DNA of 64,000 nucleotides from the NCBI GenBank assembly GCA_030278955.1, contig JAOANR010000010.1, forward strand, positions 24,272,444 through 24,336,443, given 5' to 3'. A program made the translations under genes and the position numbers. This document shows positions 22,666 to 35,584 of the stretch, one piece after another. Each line of letters opens with the position of its first letter. The stretch's first letter is position 1. The notes beneath the pieces were generated by a model. It worked only from the letters and a program-made list of their open reading frames with translations, did no database searches and was not told the origin of the DNA. This DNA comes from Hygrophila difformis. Its lineage: Eukaryota; Streptophyta; Magnoliopsida; Lamiales; Acanthaceae.

Positions 22666-22871
22666 TTTTAGGAAAGAAACTAATTTTGATAATATCTTGT
22701 CCCATGGACAAGTTCAAGAAATTCCTTTGGAATTTTCTATTTTTTATTTCCAAAATTTGAAAATAACTCGTGGGTTTCAAATTAATTGAATCCATTAAAT
22801 AATTAAATCTTCTCCATTAAGAAATAAAATATTATAAATAATATAATTAATATGTTCTTCAATAAAACCTA

Positions 22872-22884
22872 GGCTCTGATACCA
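22872..22884 (-). promoter_or_regulatory. tRNA-Met primer-binding site of the pararetrovirus
   Basis: The minus strand reads TGGTATCAGAGCC, the conserved start (nucleotide 1) of caulimovirid genomes. Only a short leader separates it from the first ORF. Confidence 0.85.
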
Positions 22885-22890
22885 ATTTTC

Positions 22891-23186
22891 AAGCGCATTG
22901 GGTGCCATTTATGTAGTGAAAAATTAAGTATATTGAGAAAGGACTAAAGTAAATAAAGTCAAACTTTCTTGGGGTTTAAATAAAAGAAAGGAAAAGTTGT
23001 TGGGTTATTAATTAATTACAAATTGGTCCTTATGGCTTAATTTAATTCAACATGTGTTTGTAATGGCCCAATTCTGGAAATTCAACTTATAATGGCCTAA
23101 ATGTGGAATAGGCTCCTTATAATGGCCCTTTTTATTACTTTCCCCTTTAACTAAACAGGCCTTTAAAATTATCTAAGCATGACCTA
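22891..23186. other. Intergenic mosaic
   Basis: AT-rich. At 23135-23194 there is a hAT-MITE-like terminus (AGCATGACCTATTTCCACC). Phrases such as 'ataatggccc' resemble 6120-6230. No gene seen. Confidence 0.4.
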
Positions 23187-23625
23187 TTTCCACCCCTACC
23201 TATTACCCAACCCCAAATAAAATAATCTGTAAATCTGCATAAATACACAGATGAAGAATCGCGAGAAGAACAAATACACAGATGAAGAACCAAACTCGTG
23301 ATCCACATACCCCCAAATCGCAATATCATCAAATGAGGAGAACCCCAAATTGCAACCGAAGAAGAACCCCAAATCGCATCCTAAAAAGACTCATCTAGGA
23401 GTGACGACGCAATGGCAGGTTCTTCTATGGATGCGATTCGAGGTTCTCCACCTCTGATGATATCACGATTTGGGAGTATGTGGATCATGAGTTTGGTTCT
23501 TCATCTGCGTATCTGTTATTCTCCACAATTCTTTCTGTTTGTTCTAAAGATTTTTAGATTTGTTTTATTTGGTTGGCAGATTTACAGATTGTTTTATTTG
23601 GGGTTGGGTAATAGGTTAGGGTTTT
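23187..23625. repeat. Long imperfect inverted repeat
   Basis: The left arm (23187-23400) is largely the reverse complement of the right arm (23400-23625): 'acctattacccaacccc' pairs with 'ggggttgggtaataggt', and 'aatctgtaaatctgc' with 'gcagatttacagattg'. The arms meet near 23400 with almost no loop. The right flank to 23890 (ending minus-strand GGGGAGAAATCCACTTTTGG) resembles a MULE end. Confidence 0.8.
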
Positions 23626-23890
23626 AAATTGGGTTGGGTAATGGGTATGGGGTGGGTTCTATTAAAAATGGATATAGGGTCATTTAGCAAATATCAGAAA
23701 GATTTATTTTTTTTGGAAATTGTTGTTATGCCCCACTAACGGTGAAAATATTTATTTTTAGTAAAAAAATTAACGATGGGACCAAAAGTGGAAAAAAAAT
23801 GAATTCAACGTGACCAAAAGTCGAAATTTTGGAAATGCGGGACCAAAAGTTGATGAGAGAAATTCTACTGAACCAAAAGTGGATTTCTCC

Positions 23891-24950
23891 CCTAATAATG
23901 TTGGCAACTTCTTTAAATACTAAGTAATCAATATAATAAATCATGAATACTTTTTGGAATGTTTAGACTGTATTGCCCTTATTGAATTTTATATTTTTAT
24001 CTTAATTTTTATTAAGAAAGATAAACTTAAGGTTACATCTATAAATCATTATAAAACATCATAAAATATAACTACGGTTATTATCACGACACCTCACAAA
24101 CGACACGTCATCCTCTCAAAAGTACCAGATGCTGACATGCGACATCTATAAAATAATCTTGAATTAATTTAATCTATTTTAAATATTCTTCAAAAATATC
24201 TTTTTAAGATTTCATCTATATTTAGAAAATAAATCTATATATTAATATAAAAGATCTTGAGAAAATCTTTCTATGTATTTTAAAAAGATATAAATTGAAA
24301 ACAAATTAAATTACATAATTATATTTTATATTTTATAAATATATAATTAACATTATATATTATAAATTCCTTAACTTTATATATAATATTATTAAATGAA
24401 TTTTTATTATAATTATATTAAATTAAAATTTGAACCTAAAATATTAACAAAAATCAATAAGGTAAAAAAAACTTAATTAGTAATAATCAATCAATTTAAC
24501 AAAAGAGTATATATATTTAATATTAAATATAAATTTATGGGTTTTACACAATATAATATAATGTAGAATAAAACATATTTTTTTCTAAAAAAACAGGGCC
24601 AAAATAAAAACTTTGAAAAGTTGATGAGTGTTAAAATGATATTTCCAAGGGAAATGTGGAAATTGATTTTTTTTCTAAAATTATAAAGTTGGGGTCTGTT
24701 TTTTGCATACACAAGGCTCGAACCCAAGACCTTGCTTAAGCGACTAGAACCTCAATCCACTCAAGTCAACTGATGTTGGTCAATTTTGAATAGTTTAATG
24801 TTATTTTTTTTTTCAATTTCTTTTATTATGTTAGATATAATAAAAGCCAAACTATATATATTTAGTTTTTCAATGGTAAAAACAATCTATTTTATATTTT
24901 ATCCACTTAATTGAGGGTTTGAATGTTATTCTATAATCTTATTCTTTTCT
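23891..24950. other. AT-rich intergenic DNA with SINE-like piece
   Basis: Very AT-rich, no gene. A tRNA-like fragment at about 24700-24782 (minus-strand GGTTCGAGCC) is related to that at 762-845. Confidence 0.5.
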
Positions 24951-24954
24951 TTTT

Positions 24955-25130
24955 TAGTGGGAAACCGTATTATTCCAAATAAGCACAAATACAATATTGA
25001 ACTATTTAGCAGCATCCATAAAGTCCCATATCAGCCACCCAACACCAAAACTATAAACAACGAGAGATACAACTAATGTCTCGCATTTTTTGTTCCATGC
25101 ATTTCCTATAACCATCTAAACAAAAGACTT
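24955..25130 (-). mobile_element. LINE 3'-tail-like fragment
   Basis: It begins with T-rich sequence followed by GGGAAACCGTATTATTCC, resembling the T-rich starts with 'ttattcc' at 857, 31397 and 55015. No clear TSD was found. Confidence 0.4.
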
Positions 25131-25140
25131 TAAACCTCAT

Positions 25141-25981
25141 CTAGGGGGTGGAAATAGGCTATAGGCCATGCTAGGGTAAGGTTTGAACGGCCTAGGCCAA
25201 TGTCGATTTATTAGGGCCCGAAGGCCTATCTTATAAGCCTATGCATGACCTATTAAAATTAAATAGGCTAGGTTGTAAGCATTTTAAAGTCTGATTAAGC
25301 CTATTTTAAAATTAAGTTTAAATTATTTTATATATGTCCACATGTAATCATAAGGTTGGAATAAATTTGTGCACTTGGGTAAGTCCTCATCCATGACTAT
25401 TATATACGGGGAAAATACTTAGAAATATTTTAAAAACCTAAATAAAATCAAATTAATACTCCCTCCGTCCCATCTCAAATGTCCCATTTGACTTTTTGAC
25501 ACTCTTCATTGTTCAACTTTGACTCGGTATTATTGTAAGTATATATTTGCAAAAAATAGTCGAGTTCGGTCTTGTTAGATTCGTCTATCGTATAGTTTTA
25601 AAATATATATTTTATATAATTTTTACTTGTATATATTTTGAGATATTAACAAATTAAAAAGTGCATTGGATTGTGTGCAGAAATGAAATGAGACATTTCA
25701 AATGGGACAGAGGGAGTAATTATTTTCACATAAAATAACAAACAATAATACCACATATTTATATGCAATAAATATAAACATACTAATAATAATGATAACT
25801 ATGCCGACCTGGTTGGCTTGATAGGTTTTTTTTTAATATAAAGTTTGGTCCGGACCTATTTAGCTAAATACGCTTTCAAAAAAGCCTAAACAACCTATTT
25901 ATTAAAAAAAAAAATTGGTCTGCCATGGTCATAGACTAAGCCATAGGCTCATGTCGGGTAGCCTGACCTATTCTCATCCCT
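25141..25981. mobile_element. hAT-like MITE (841 bp) with nested Stowaway
   Basis: Termini CTAGGGGGTGGAAATAGG and (reverse complement) AGGGATGAGAATAGG, bounded by a perfect 8-bp TSD AACCTCAT at 25133-25140 and 25982-25989. An 8-bp TSD indicates hAT. No transposase is encoded. Confidence 0.8.
25459..25716. mobile_element. Stowaway MITE, nested in the hAT MITE
   Basis: 258 bp, termini CTCCCTCCGTCCC and its near inverse GGGACAGAGGGAG, TA duplicated at 25457-25458 and 25717-25718. Same subfamily as 31133-31391. Confidence 0.93.
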
Positions 25982-26071
25982 AACCTCATATAATTCAAAA
26001 AAATTATATTCTCATTTTACAAACTCATATATGTTCAACACCAGTGTGCATATAAGTTTAACACCTGTGGG

Positions 26072-26515
26072 CAGTGGCATACGCAGAGTGTCTGAGGCAG
26101 GGGCGAGGATGCGACTAAATAACTTTGCTTTATTTCATCATTAGTTTCCATAGAATAACTATCAATTGATTTTCGTTTATTTTGAATTGCTAATGATGTC
26201 ACTCTCTTCATCTCACTATACCTGAGTTTATATCTTTAAAGAATATATAACCCTATGTTAAAAAGCTCACTAACAAAGAAATATATTGTATTCTTTTTCC
26301 TCTCCTTCCACGTAAATTACTGAAAAATGATTCTAACATAATTAAATTTACAAGACTGTATAAAATATTAATGCCAAGATTTGAGTTTGATGGGGCCGAA
26401 TTATATAAAAAGAATTTCTGATATAGCTAAAATAACATAACTATATAAAAACTTAATAGGCAAAGTTCGAACTCGGGGGAGCGGCCCCCTGAACCCCCGT
26501 GTAGTTCCGCCACTG
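26072..26515. mobile_element. hAT-like non-autonomous element (444 bp)
   Basis: Ends CAGTGGCATACGC and (reverse complement) CAGTGGCGGAACTACACGG. The flanking 8-mers (CCTGTGGG, TCCGTGCG) match at five of eight positions. No ORF. Confidence 0.5.
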
Positions 26516-26624
26516 TCCGTGCGCAGCGGGCAAAAAAATCTAGTAAATAAGAAAAAAAAATATTGCCAAAATTTGAATTATAAAAAAATTGAGTGATTGT
26601 TCGTTTATAAAAAAATTCAAGTAA

Positions 26625-27148
26625 TCTATATATATTAAAGCATTAGTGAACAACCCATCCTACATTTAATGTGGTGTCTCCATTTCAAATTTCTAAATTT
26701 TATAAATTTTTGTATTTTTTAATTTATCAATTTTGAATTTTCACATTTATTTATTATAGATTTTCAGTTTTTGAAATATATGGAATTCATACAATATCAA
26801 CTTTTAAAAAAATTTGAAAGATTTGAAATTTGAAATTTTGCATATCTTATTTTATCTATATTATTTTGCATTGTTTAATTTACTAATCTATATATATTAA
26901 AGCATTAGTGAACAACCCATCCTACATTTAATGTGGTGTCTCCATTTCAAATTTCTAATTTTTTTATAAATTTTTGTATTTTTTAATTTATCAATTTTGT
27001 ATTTTCACATTTATTTATTATAGATTTTCAGTTTTTGAAATATATGGAATTCATACAATATCAACTTTTAAAAAAATTTGAAAGATTTGAAATTTGAAAT
27101 TTTGCATATCTTATTTTATCTATATTATTTTGCATTGTTTAATTTACT
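26625..27148. repeat. Tandem duplication of the Helitron 5' end (262 bp x 2)
   Basis: 26625-26886 and 26887-27148 are almost identical. Each begins with TCTATATATATTAAAGC, and the first ends in CTAA, itself a legal Helitron CTRR end. Confidence 0.9.
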
Positions 27149-27706
27149 AATTGTAGATTTTCGCATATATTTATTTATTGATTATAGATTTTAGTGTATA
27201 AAATCTATCATTTACTTATAAATTCTCACCCTATCTTGTTATCTTGTCACTATATATTCACTTTTAAAAAGATCTGAAAGATAAAATTGAAATTTTGCAT
27301 TTTTTTTATTTTATCTACATTGGATTTTATTTTATTTGCATTTTTATTTTATTTATTCAAATATTATTGCTGCATTTAGACTTTATTTATAGACCATAGA
27401 ATTATGACGAGCTTTTGCACTGGCAGCTATGAATTATGTTGAGTTTATGTTTCAATATGGTGAACTATTGTAATGCCAGTAATTTTTTGTATATTTGGTT
27501 CAACTTTGGTTATATTTTTTGTATGGTGAATAATGTATTCAGAATGTACATTGCACGTCAGATTTATTTATTCATGTTAAAGATATGTTAATGTGTATAT
27601 GGAAATCCCAATTTTTAGTTTTTAAAAGATATTCAATTTTCAATTTATATCGAGTTCCCAAAATTTTCATTTAAAAAAAAATGGAATTTCACATCTAAAT
27701 GGAATT

Positions 27707-28754
27707 GGAAAAAATGCCAAATAGGTCCTTTTTCTTTTCCAAAAATTCAAATCAGTCATTTTTCTATTTTATTACCAAAACAGTCCGCTACAAATGCTAA
27801 TTATGTCCAAATCAGTCCTTTGTTCACTAATTATGCTCTAATTACCGACGTGGCAAGGGTTTAAATTTAAACCTGACACGTGGACATAATATTAGTCCCT
27901 TTCTTTTATCTTTTGCCAATTCAGTCCAAAATTTTTATTTTGTTCCATTTAGTCCTCTATCCAAATCAGTCATTTTTATATTAATTGGCCTCCATCCTTT
28001 CAAATTATTTTATTTCAGACCCAGAATCTTAAATTTTTTATTATTACTAATCCATTTATGAAATAAATGTCCAACATACTTACGTAAATAAAATTAAACG
28101 CCAAACCTCATGCATTGGGTTTTATTGTCCATGCTTCCTGCATCCATAACCTTCCAAAAAGTATAATTAATCATTTACACAAAAAATAAAATTAAATCAT
28201 TTACTACGTTTTAAGGTAGGAAACAAAGTATGATTGTGTTAATTGTTACTGAAGGAAACCAGAACCAATGAACCATCGGTTACGGTCGGATGGTTAGAGA
28301 GAGTCCGTAAAATCGGATCTTGGAAAACCCGGTAACAAGGCAGTCAAACCTAATGTATGAGGTTTGGTGTTTAATTTTATTTACGGAAGTATGTTGGCAT
28401 TTATTTGATTAATGGATTAGTAATAATAAGAAATTTAAGGTTTTGTGCCTGAAATTAAATAATTTGAAAGGTTGGAGACCAATCAATATAAAAATGACTG
28501 ATTTGGGTAGAGGACTAAATAGAACAAAACAAAAGTTTATGACTGAATTGGCAAAATATAAAAAAAGGACTAATATTATGCCCACGTGTCAGGTTTAAAT
28601 TTAAACCATTGCCACGTCAGCAGAGCATAATTAATGAACAAGGGACTGATTTGGACATAATTAGCATTTGTAGCGGACTGTTTTGGTAATAAAATAGAAA
28701 AAGGACTGATTTGAATTTTTGGAAAAGAAAAAGGATCTATTTTGCATTTTTTCC
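27707..28754. mobile_element. MULE-type MITE with about 400-bp terminal inverted repeats
   Basis: 1048 bp. Ends GGAAAAAATGCCAAATAGG and (reverse complement) GGAAAAAATGCAAAATAG. The long TIRs run to about 28120 and from about 28340. A perfect 10-bp TSD AAATGGAATT lies at 27697-27706 and 28755-28764. The single-copy centre (about 28250-28340) matches 6390-6540. Long TIRs and a 9-11 bp TSD indicate Mutator-like. No transposase. Confidence 0.92.
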
Positions 28755-28848
28755 AAATGGAATTTGCAGTGTATATATGCAATTTATATTATTAAAAGAT
28801 ACATTAATGAATATATAAAAAATATTTGTATATATTAATTAACGTATA

Positions 28849-29104
28849 CTCCCTCCGTTTTTTTATCTTCTTCACTTCTGCATTTCACGCACTTCAATAC
28901 ATACTTTTAACAATTAATATCTCAAATTCTATATAAGAAAATTTATGAAAATTAAATATTCTAAAACTATGTAATTAGACGTATCTAATAATATCTCACT
29001 TGACTATGTTTTATCTTATATAACTAAGTTTAAACTTGAATCAAACTTACTCAATGAACAATATTCACTATGCAATAGGTGAACATATAAAAAAACAGAG
29101 GGAG
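28849..29104. mobile_element. Stowaway MITE
   Basis: 256 bp, termini CTCCCTCCGTTTTTT and inverse AACAGAGGGAG, TA TSD at 28847-28848 and 29105-29106. Confidence 0.9.
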
Positions 29105-29402
29105 TATTAATTAATGTATATATATAGGCCAGATTTTCAAAAAAATATGTCACTTCTCTTAAAAGTAATATACATACAATTATATATCGCGAATAAATCC
29201 ATCAGTAAATAAAAGTAAAGAGATAATAACTAAAATATACCACGAGATTAGAAAAATGGGCCATTAGAAGGATTTTTGGGGCCACGATATTTTGATTTAG
29301 GCAAATGGGTCATTAGAAGGATTTTTTGCTTAAATTTAGCCAATTTGGCCGAATTCGGGCTGCGATGGCTTAATATTGGAAAATTTAATTTTTCTCTAAT
29401 CT

Positions 29403-29655
29403 ACTCTCTCTGTCTTAAAACTTTTGAACACATCGTCCAATACATTTGTTTAACATTTAATATCTAAAAATGTACATATATAAAAATTATGTAAAATATA
29501 TATATATATTCTAAAACTACATGATTAGACAAATCTAACAAGACCAAATTTGACTATATTTTTTCGTATATAATTACAATTACATTAGTTCAAAATTGAT
29601 TAATAAACAATATTAAAAAGTCAAAATGAGACACTTTGAGTGCGACGAATGGAAT
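29403..29655. mobile_element. Degenerate Stowaway-like MITE
   Basis: Starts TACTCTCTCTGTCTT and ends AGTGCGACGAATGGAATA. The inside resembles the other Stowaways (ctaaaactacatgattagacaaatctaac). Termini are eroded. Confidence 0.45.
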
Positions 29656-29670
29656 ATTTTTTAAGAAATA

Positions 29671-29944
29671 CTCCCTCCATTTTATAATAAGTGTAACACT
29701 AGGAAATGATACAAGATTAAAGGTAAGTTAATAAAATTTATTTAGTTGAAGTAATTAAATAAAGAAAATAAGTCATATTTGACTTTATTCCTTTCGAGTT
29801 TTATTTTAATGAATATAAAAAATTAATAATTTAAGTATAATTAGTAAAAATTATGAACCTTCAAAATATTTCAAATATGATAATGTAATACTTATTTCCA
29901 GACACCCAAAAAGGTAAAGTGTAACACTTCAAAAACGGATGATG
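29671..29944. mobile_element. Eroded MITE, Stowaway-like
   Basis: Starts CTCCCTCCATTTTATAATAAGTG. The right end AACGGATGATGTA looks like a damaged copy of the usual ACGGAGGGAGTA. Subterminal 'gtgtaacact' occurs on both sides in inverted form. Confidence 0.5.
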
Positions 29945-30130
29945 TAATTCATTAATCTATATTTTAACAGATTTGTAATTGGCAAAAATCAAATACTCAG
30001 AAAATTGTGATTGTGAATCATCAAAGTAAGTTCATATTGAAAGACTAATTGCTGCGAATTCTATAAGTTTGAAATTTTTTTTCTGGACTGCCGGTACTAA
30101 ATGAAGTTTTAATGTCTAACAGATAATCTA

Positions 30131-30540
30131 TTGATACTAGAAAAGACATATTATAATACGGAAAAAATGAAAGCGGATCATGCTAAGTTATTACCTTTGT
30201 TAATTAATGATAAGAAGAATGTTCATAATAATATAATGTCTGTAGTTGATAGTGATGGGGTATTGATTAATTTTTCTTTACGTGATGGGGTATTTAATAT
30301 AATTTATCTAGAAAATATTATGTTTAGCCCTTCATGGTAGATGCAATAATATTGTGCTGCCTGTAGCATCCAATGGAATAGCACCCTTACTCATTCAAAG
30401 AGGTAGGACTGTACATTCTATATTTGGTATTCCACTAGATTGTGACGAGAATTCTACCTGCAAAAAACTTACATCAGAAAATTATTTAACCTCTCTTCTC
30501 ATTAAAACAAAGCTCAATATTTGGGATGAAAATTATTGAT
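30131..30540 (+). pseudogene. Helitron helicase fragment (N-terminal PIF1 part)
   Basis: Two plus-strand pieces in different frames. 30131-30310 resembles the start of the helicase (INDKKNVHNNIMSVVDSDG), where the Walker A loop should follow but is lost. 30354-30540 resembles the next part (LPVASNGIAPLLIQRGRTVH, then LLIKTKLNIWDEN), the latter corresponding to the Walker B region. Frameshifts and missing motifs make it non-functional. Confidence 0.75.
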
Positions 30541-30859
30541 TAGTAGAATGATTATGAGCCCGTTTGAATTAACCAAATTATCCATTCGATTTCAGAGGAA
30601 AAAATTCCAGTCGCATATTGTTTTACTATGGCTATGAAAAAAAAAGTAAATGTTAACCTCTAAAAAATGTTAGACTCTATCTTCAAAAATCAGTTTTTAC
30701 CCATGTCAGTGATATGTTGCAATATATCGTGTCATTATAAAGAGGGGACTTGAAGTATTAATAGTAATTAAGATGGATTAACTTAAGATACTAGAAGAAA
30801 TGTTATTTACAATTAAAATTATATATGGAAAAAATTCTAAAAATGAATACTTCATGTAC

Positions 30860-31070
30860 GTGATGGTAGTTAGTAAAGTTGGTTTAATCTTGATGATGTA
30901 CAATTAGATGTGGCATTTTCAGATGATAATTTTATAAACTCTACGCAAGTTTCTATAGCGAGAATTGTTGAGAGTACTTATACAAATATAAACTGCACAA
31001 CTTTAAATTCAAAATTTTTTATATATTAACCCCAACAAATGAGATTGTTGCAACAATCAATAATTACATC
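30860..31070 (+). pseudogene. Helitron helicase fragment, copy 1 of the C-terminal part
   Basis: The coding phrase VQLDVAFSDDNFINST and then ESTYTNINC correspond to the C-terminal helicase segment. A diverged duplicate is at 32030-32270. Upstream non-coding flanks (from about 30540) are also duplicated (from about 31755). Confidence 0.65.
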
Positions 31071-31132
31071 ATGTAACGTATGTCTGCAGATGAAAATGTA
31101 TATATATATATATATATATGTCAATTTTAATA

Positions 31133-31391
31133 CTCCCTCTGTCCCATTTGAAATGTCTCATTTCATTTCTACACACAATCCAATGCACTTTTTAAATTGT
31201 GAATATCTCAAAATATATACAAGTAAAAATTATGTAGAATATATATTCTAAAACTACACGATTAGACAAATCTAACAAGACCAAACTCGACTATTTTTTT
31301 CAAATATATACTTACAATAATATCGAGTCAAAGTTAAACAATGAACAGTGTCAAAAAGTCAAATGAGACATTTGAGCTGGGACGGAGGGAG
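31133..31391. mobile_element. Stowaway MITE
   Basis: 259 bp, CTCCCTCTGTCCCATTTG ... GGGACGGAGGGAG, TA TSD at 31131-31132 and 31392-31393. Close relative, in opposite orientation, of 25459-25716. Confidence 0.93.
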
Positions 31392-31396
31392 TATTA

Positions 31397-31480
31397 TTTT
31401 TTTGAGAAATAATCTGTTTTATTCCCACAAAAACACAAGTGAGTTCACAGCCACCTAAACATCAATGTCTCTCTACTAAA
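31397..31480 (-). mobile_element. LINE 3'-tail-like fragment
   Basis: Poly(T) followed by GAGAAATAATCTGTTTTATTCCC, like the tails at 857 and 55015. Right edge not defined. Confidence 0.4.
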
Positions 31481-32029
31481 ATCAATTAACAAATATTTGT
31501 CAAAATGATGAAAGCATAGATAATGCAAAGGAATTATTTTCACTGAAATATCTAAACACGATTAATTGTTCTGGATTACTGAATCATGAAATATAGTTGA
31601 ATGAGGGTTGCATAGTCATGCTTCTTATGAATATATATATATATCCATCAAATAAATTATGTAATGGAAGTAGCTTGATTATTGATAGTAACTAAGATGC
31701 GGAATTAAATAGTTGGGTTTAAACTAATTTTCGGGATATCATGAAAGTAGAAAATTCTTAATTGGTAGAATGATTATGAACCGATTTAATTTAACCAAAT
31801 TTTTTATTCGATTTGAGATGATAAAATTATTTTGCTATGATTATAAACAAAATTCAATGTCAATTTTTAAGGAATGTCAGATTTATCTTCCAAAACTAGT
31901 TTTTAGTCATGAACAGTTACGTTGTAATATTTCGTGTCACTAGCAAGATGTGACTAAAAGTACTAATATGCAATTAAGAATGATTAACTCGAATTATTGT
32001 TTACAATGAAATTTATACATGACAGAAAA

Positions 32030-32270
32030 TTTGTAAGATGGATAGTTGATGTAGGTGATGGTAAAGCGAGTATTGATTTTGGAGATGTACAATTAGATGC
32101 GACATTTTCAGATGATATTCTTATTAACTCTACGGGTGATCCTATACCGGTAATTTTTTGAAGTACATATACAAATATAAACTGCAACATTTCAAATTTA
32201 AATATTTTAAAAGATAGTGTTATACTAGCCCCTATCAATTAGATTTTCACCAATGAAATTTTCAACAAAT
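32030..32270 (+). pseudogene. Helitron helicase fragment, copy 2 of the C-terminal part
   Basis: Contains VQLDATFSDDILINSTGDPI and, further on, a phrase like DSVILAPIN, typical of the helicase C-terminus. Contains stops. Homologous to 30860-31070. Confidence 0.7.
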
Positions 32271-32592
32271 TGTTAGAAAAATTTTCATATTATGCTTCAT
32301 ACTTATTTTTAAATTTTATTTTTCTTAATTTAAATTCAAATCGATAAAAATATTATTTTAATAGTTGTTTTTATTGATGAATTATGTTTGTACCGGACAA
32401 GCCACAGAAGTTAAAGAATACAGTATAATATAATTTCTTTGTTAGTTTTAAAAATAATTAAATTATATTATCATATACATCATCTTTTGAATATATAAAA
32501 AAAATCATTACAAACTTTCCATTACTCAAAATAATTTATATTATTACTTTATATAATATAAATATATAAATTACATAAAATATAAAGTTATG

Positions 32593-32622
32593 CCCGTCGA
32601 GTCTCGACGGGTTATTTACTAG
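32593..32622 (+). repeat. Helitron 3' terminus
   Basis: Perfect 9-bp stem CCCGTCGAG/CTCGACGGG with a 1-nt loop, then ttatttaCTAG. Confidence 0.85.
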
Positions 32623-32658
32623 TTTTTATTTAAAAGGGATATACAAAGAAACTTAGTA

Positions 32659-32837
32659 CTCCATCAATCCCATTTAATTTGTTTTCTTTGACTTCTGCGT
32701 AATCATGTTATACTAACAATGACCCAACTTGATTTTTTTCCCCTCAAATATACGCTTGCAATCAAAATTGAATAAAAGTTAGACAGTAAATAGTATCAAA
32801 AAGTGAAACAATATGCGTTAAGTGGGGAAGGAGGGAG
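32659..32837. mobile_element. Short Stowaway MITE
   Basis: 179 bp, CTCCATCAATCCC ... GGGGAAGGAGGGAG, TA at 32657-32658 and 32838-32839. Inserted just outside the Helitron end and about 300 bp upstream of the IDI start. Confidence 0.8.
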
Positions 32838-33139
32838 TAGTTGATTATCTTGCTATTTTATGCGGCGTTTAGATTATGTCAACTTGCCGTTATAGGGCTG
32901 TGATACCCAATTTTATTTATAGTAATAGTACTAGTATTAATTAATTATGGCGTCCATGTTTCCACCCTCGTTCTGGTGGCGGCTGCAGTATTAATGCACT
33001 CTTGTTCTTATTCTTCACAGCTCTTTTTTTAACTCTTGTGTTGGTCACTCCGCAGTCCGCCTGCCTGCCGCTTTTTCGATCGCATCGAGATCTGCCTTCT
33101 CCCTTGCTTCCACCTTTCTCTTCAGGACTCACAGTGGCC

Positions 33140-35049
<1,910 letters not shown>

Positions 35050-35420
35050 AAATGCAAGAAATTCTCAGAATTTCTTTCTAGTTAAGTCTCATGGAATCAA
35101 TAATAAATTTGAACACTTTCTTGAGACCAGTAATAAGTTATATAGAGCCTCCAATTTTCTTTGGGTTAACAGTTTTGGGCCTGTCTTTGTTATTTGGGAA
35201 GATGCTTGTTTTGTGTCTTAAACTATGCTTATCATGATTTGTGATCCTTATATATTAAATGTGGTAGAGAGTAGTGGCCACAGTTGTTGGAGTTAAATGT
35301 GGCTATACAGGCTAAGAATATGTTCTCATAATAAGGTATTAAGTAAAGGTGTTGTCTATGACTCTCTGTCATATGATTTTTCTAGCCAAACTTGTCTTCC
35401 CTATGTAGCCCGCTCTCAAC
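35050..35420. other. IDI 3' region
   Basis: Probable 3' UTR with AATAAT/AATAAA-like signals near 35099-35107 (caataataaatttg), then non-coding DNA. Confidence 0.5.
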
Positions 35421-35584
35421 TCTCAAGCAAGAGCTGGATAAATAAGGATCATTGTGAAGATTCAACAGGTGCACCGAATGAAAGAATCCAAAATCAACAT
35501 CAGGTATTAGAGCCGAAGCTCCTTTCGACCTGTTTCAATGCTTCAAACCACACCAGAACCTCAACATATTGGCAACCATCTCAT

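Larger units (their letters stand above)
18807..22890 (-). mobile_element. Endogenous pararetrovirus (caulimovirid), 5' part
   Basis: Minus-strand viral copy. From its 5' end it has a tRNA-Met PBS (22872-22884), a small virion-associated-like ORF, a coat protein with zinc knuckle, a movement protein, an RNase H fragment and a transactivator-like ORF cut by the chromovirus. Coat protein upstream of movement protein, plus a separate last ORF, is the order known for cavemo-/solendovirus-type viruses rather than badna- or caulimoviruses. The copy is broken: in-frame stops, loss of the protease and reverse-transcriptase segment, and the 11-kb insertion. No LTRs or integrase are present, as expected for passively integrated pararetroviral DNA. 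Confidence 0.88.
26625..32622 (+). mobile_element. Helitron-like element with decayed helicase
   Basis: The 5' end TCTATATATATTAAAGC follows an A. The 3' end has the hairpin CCCGTCGAG-T-CTCGACGGG (32593-32611), then about 8 nt and CTAG (32619-32622) followed by T. This A^TC...CTAG^T layout with a 3' hairpin is the Helitron signature. Inside are fragments of a PIF1-like helicase on the same strand (30131-30540, 30860-31070, 32030-32270). Stops and gaps interrupt all of them and no Rep domain is seen, so the copy is not autonomous. It may be two nested or joined copies. Confidence 0.7.
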
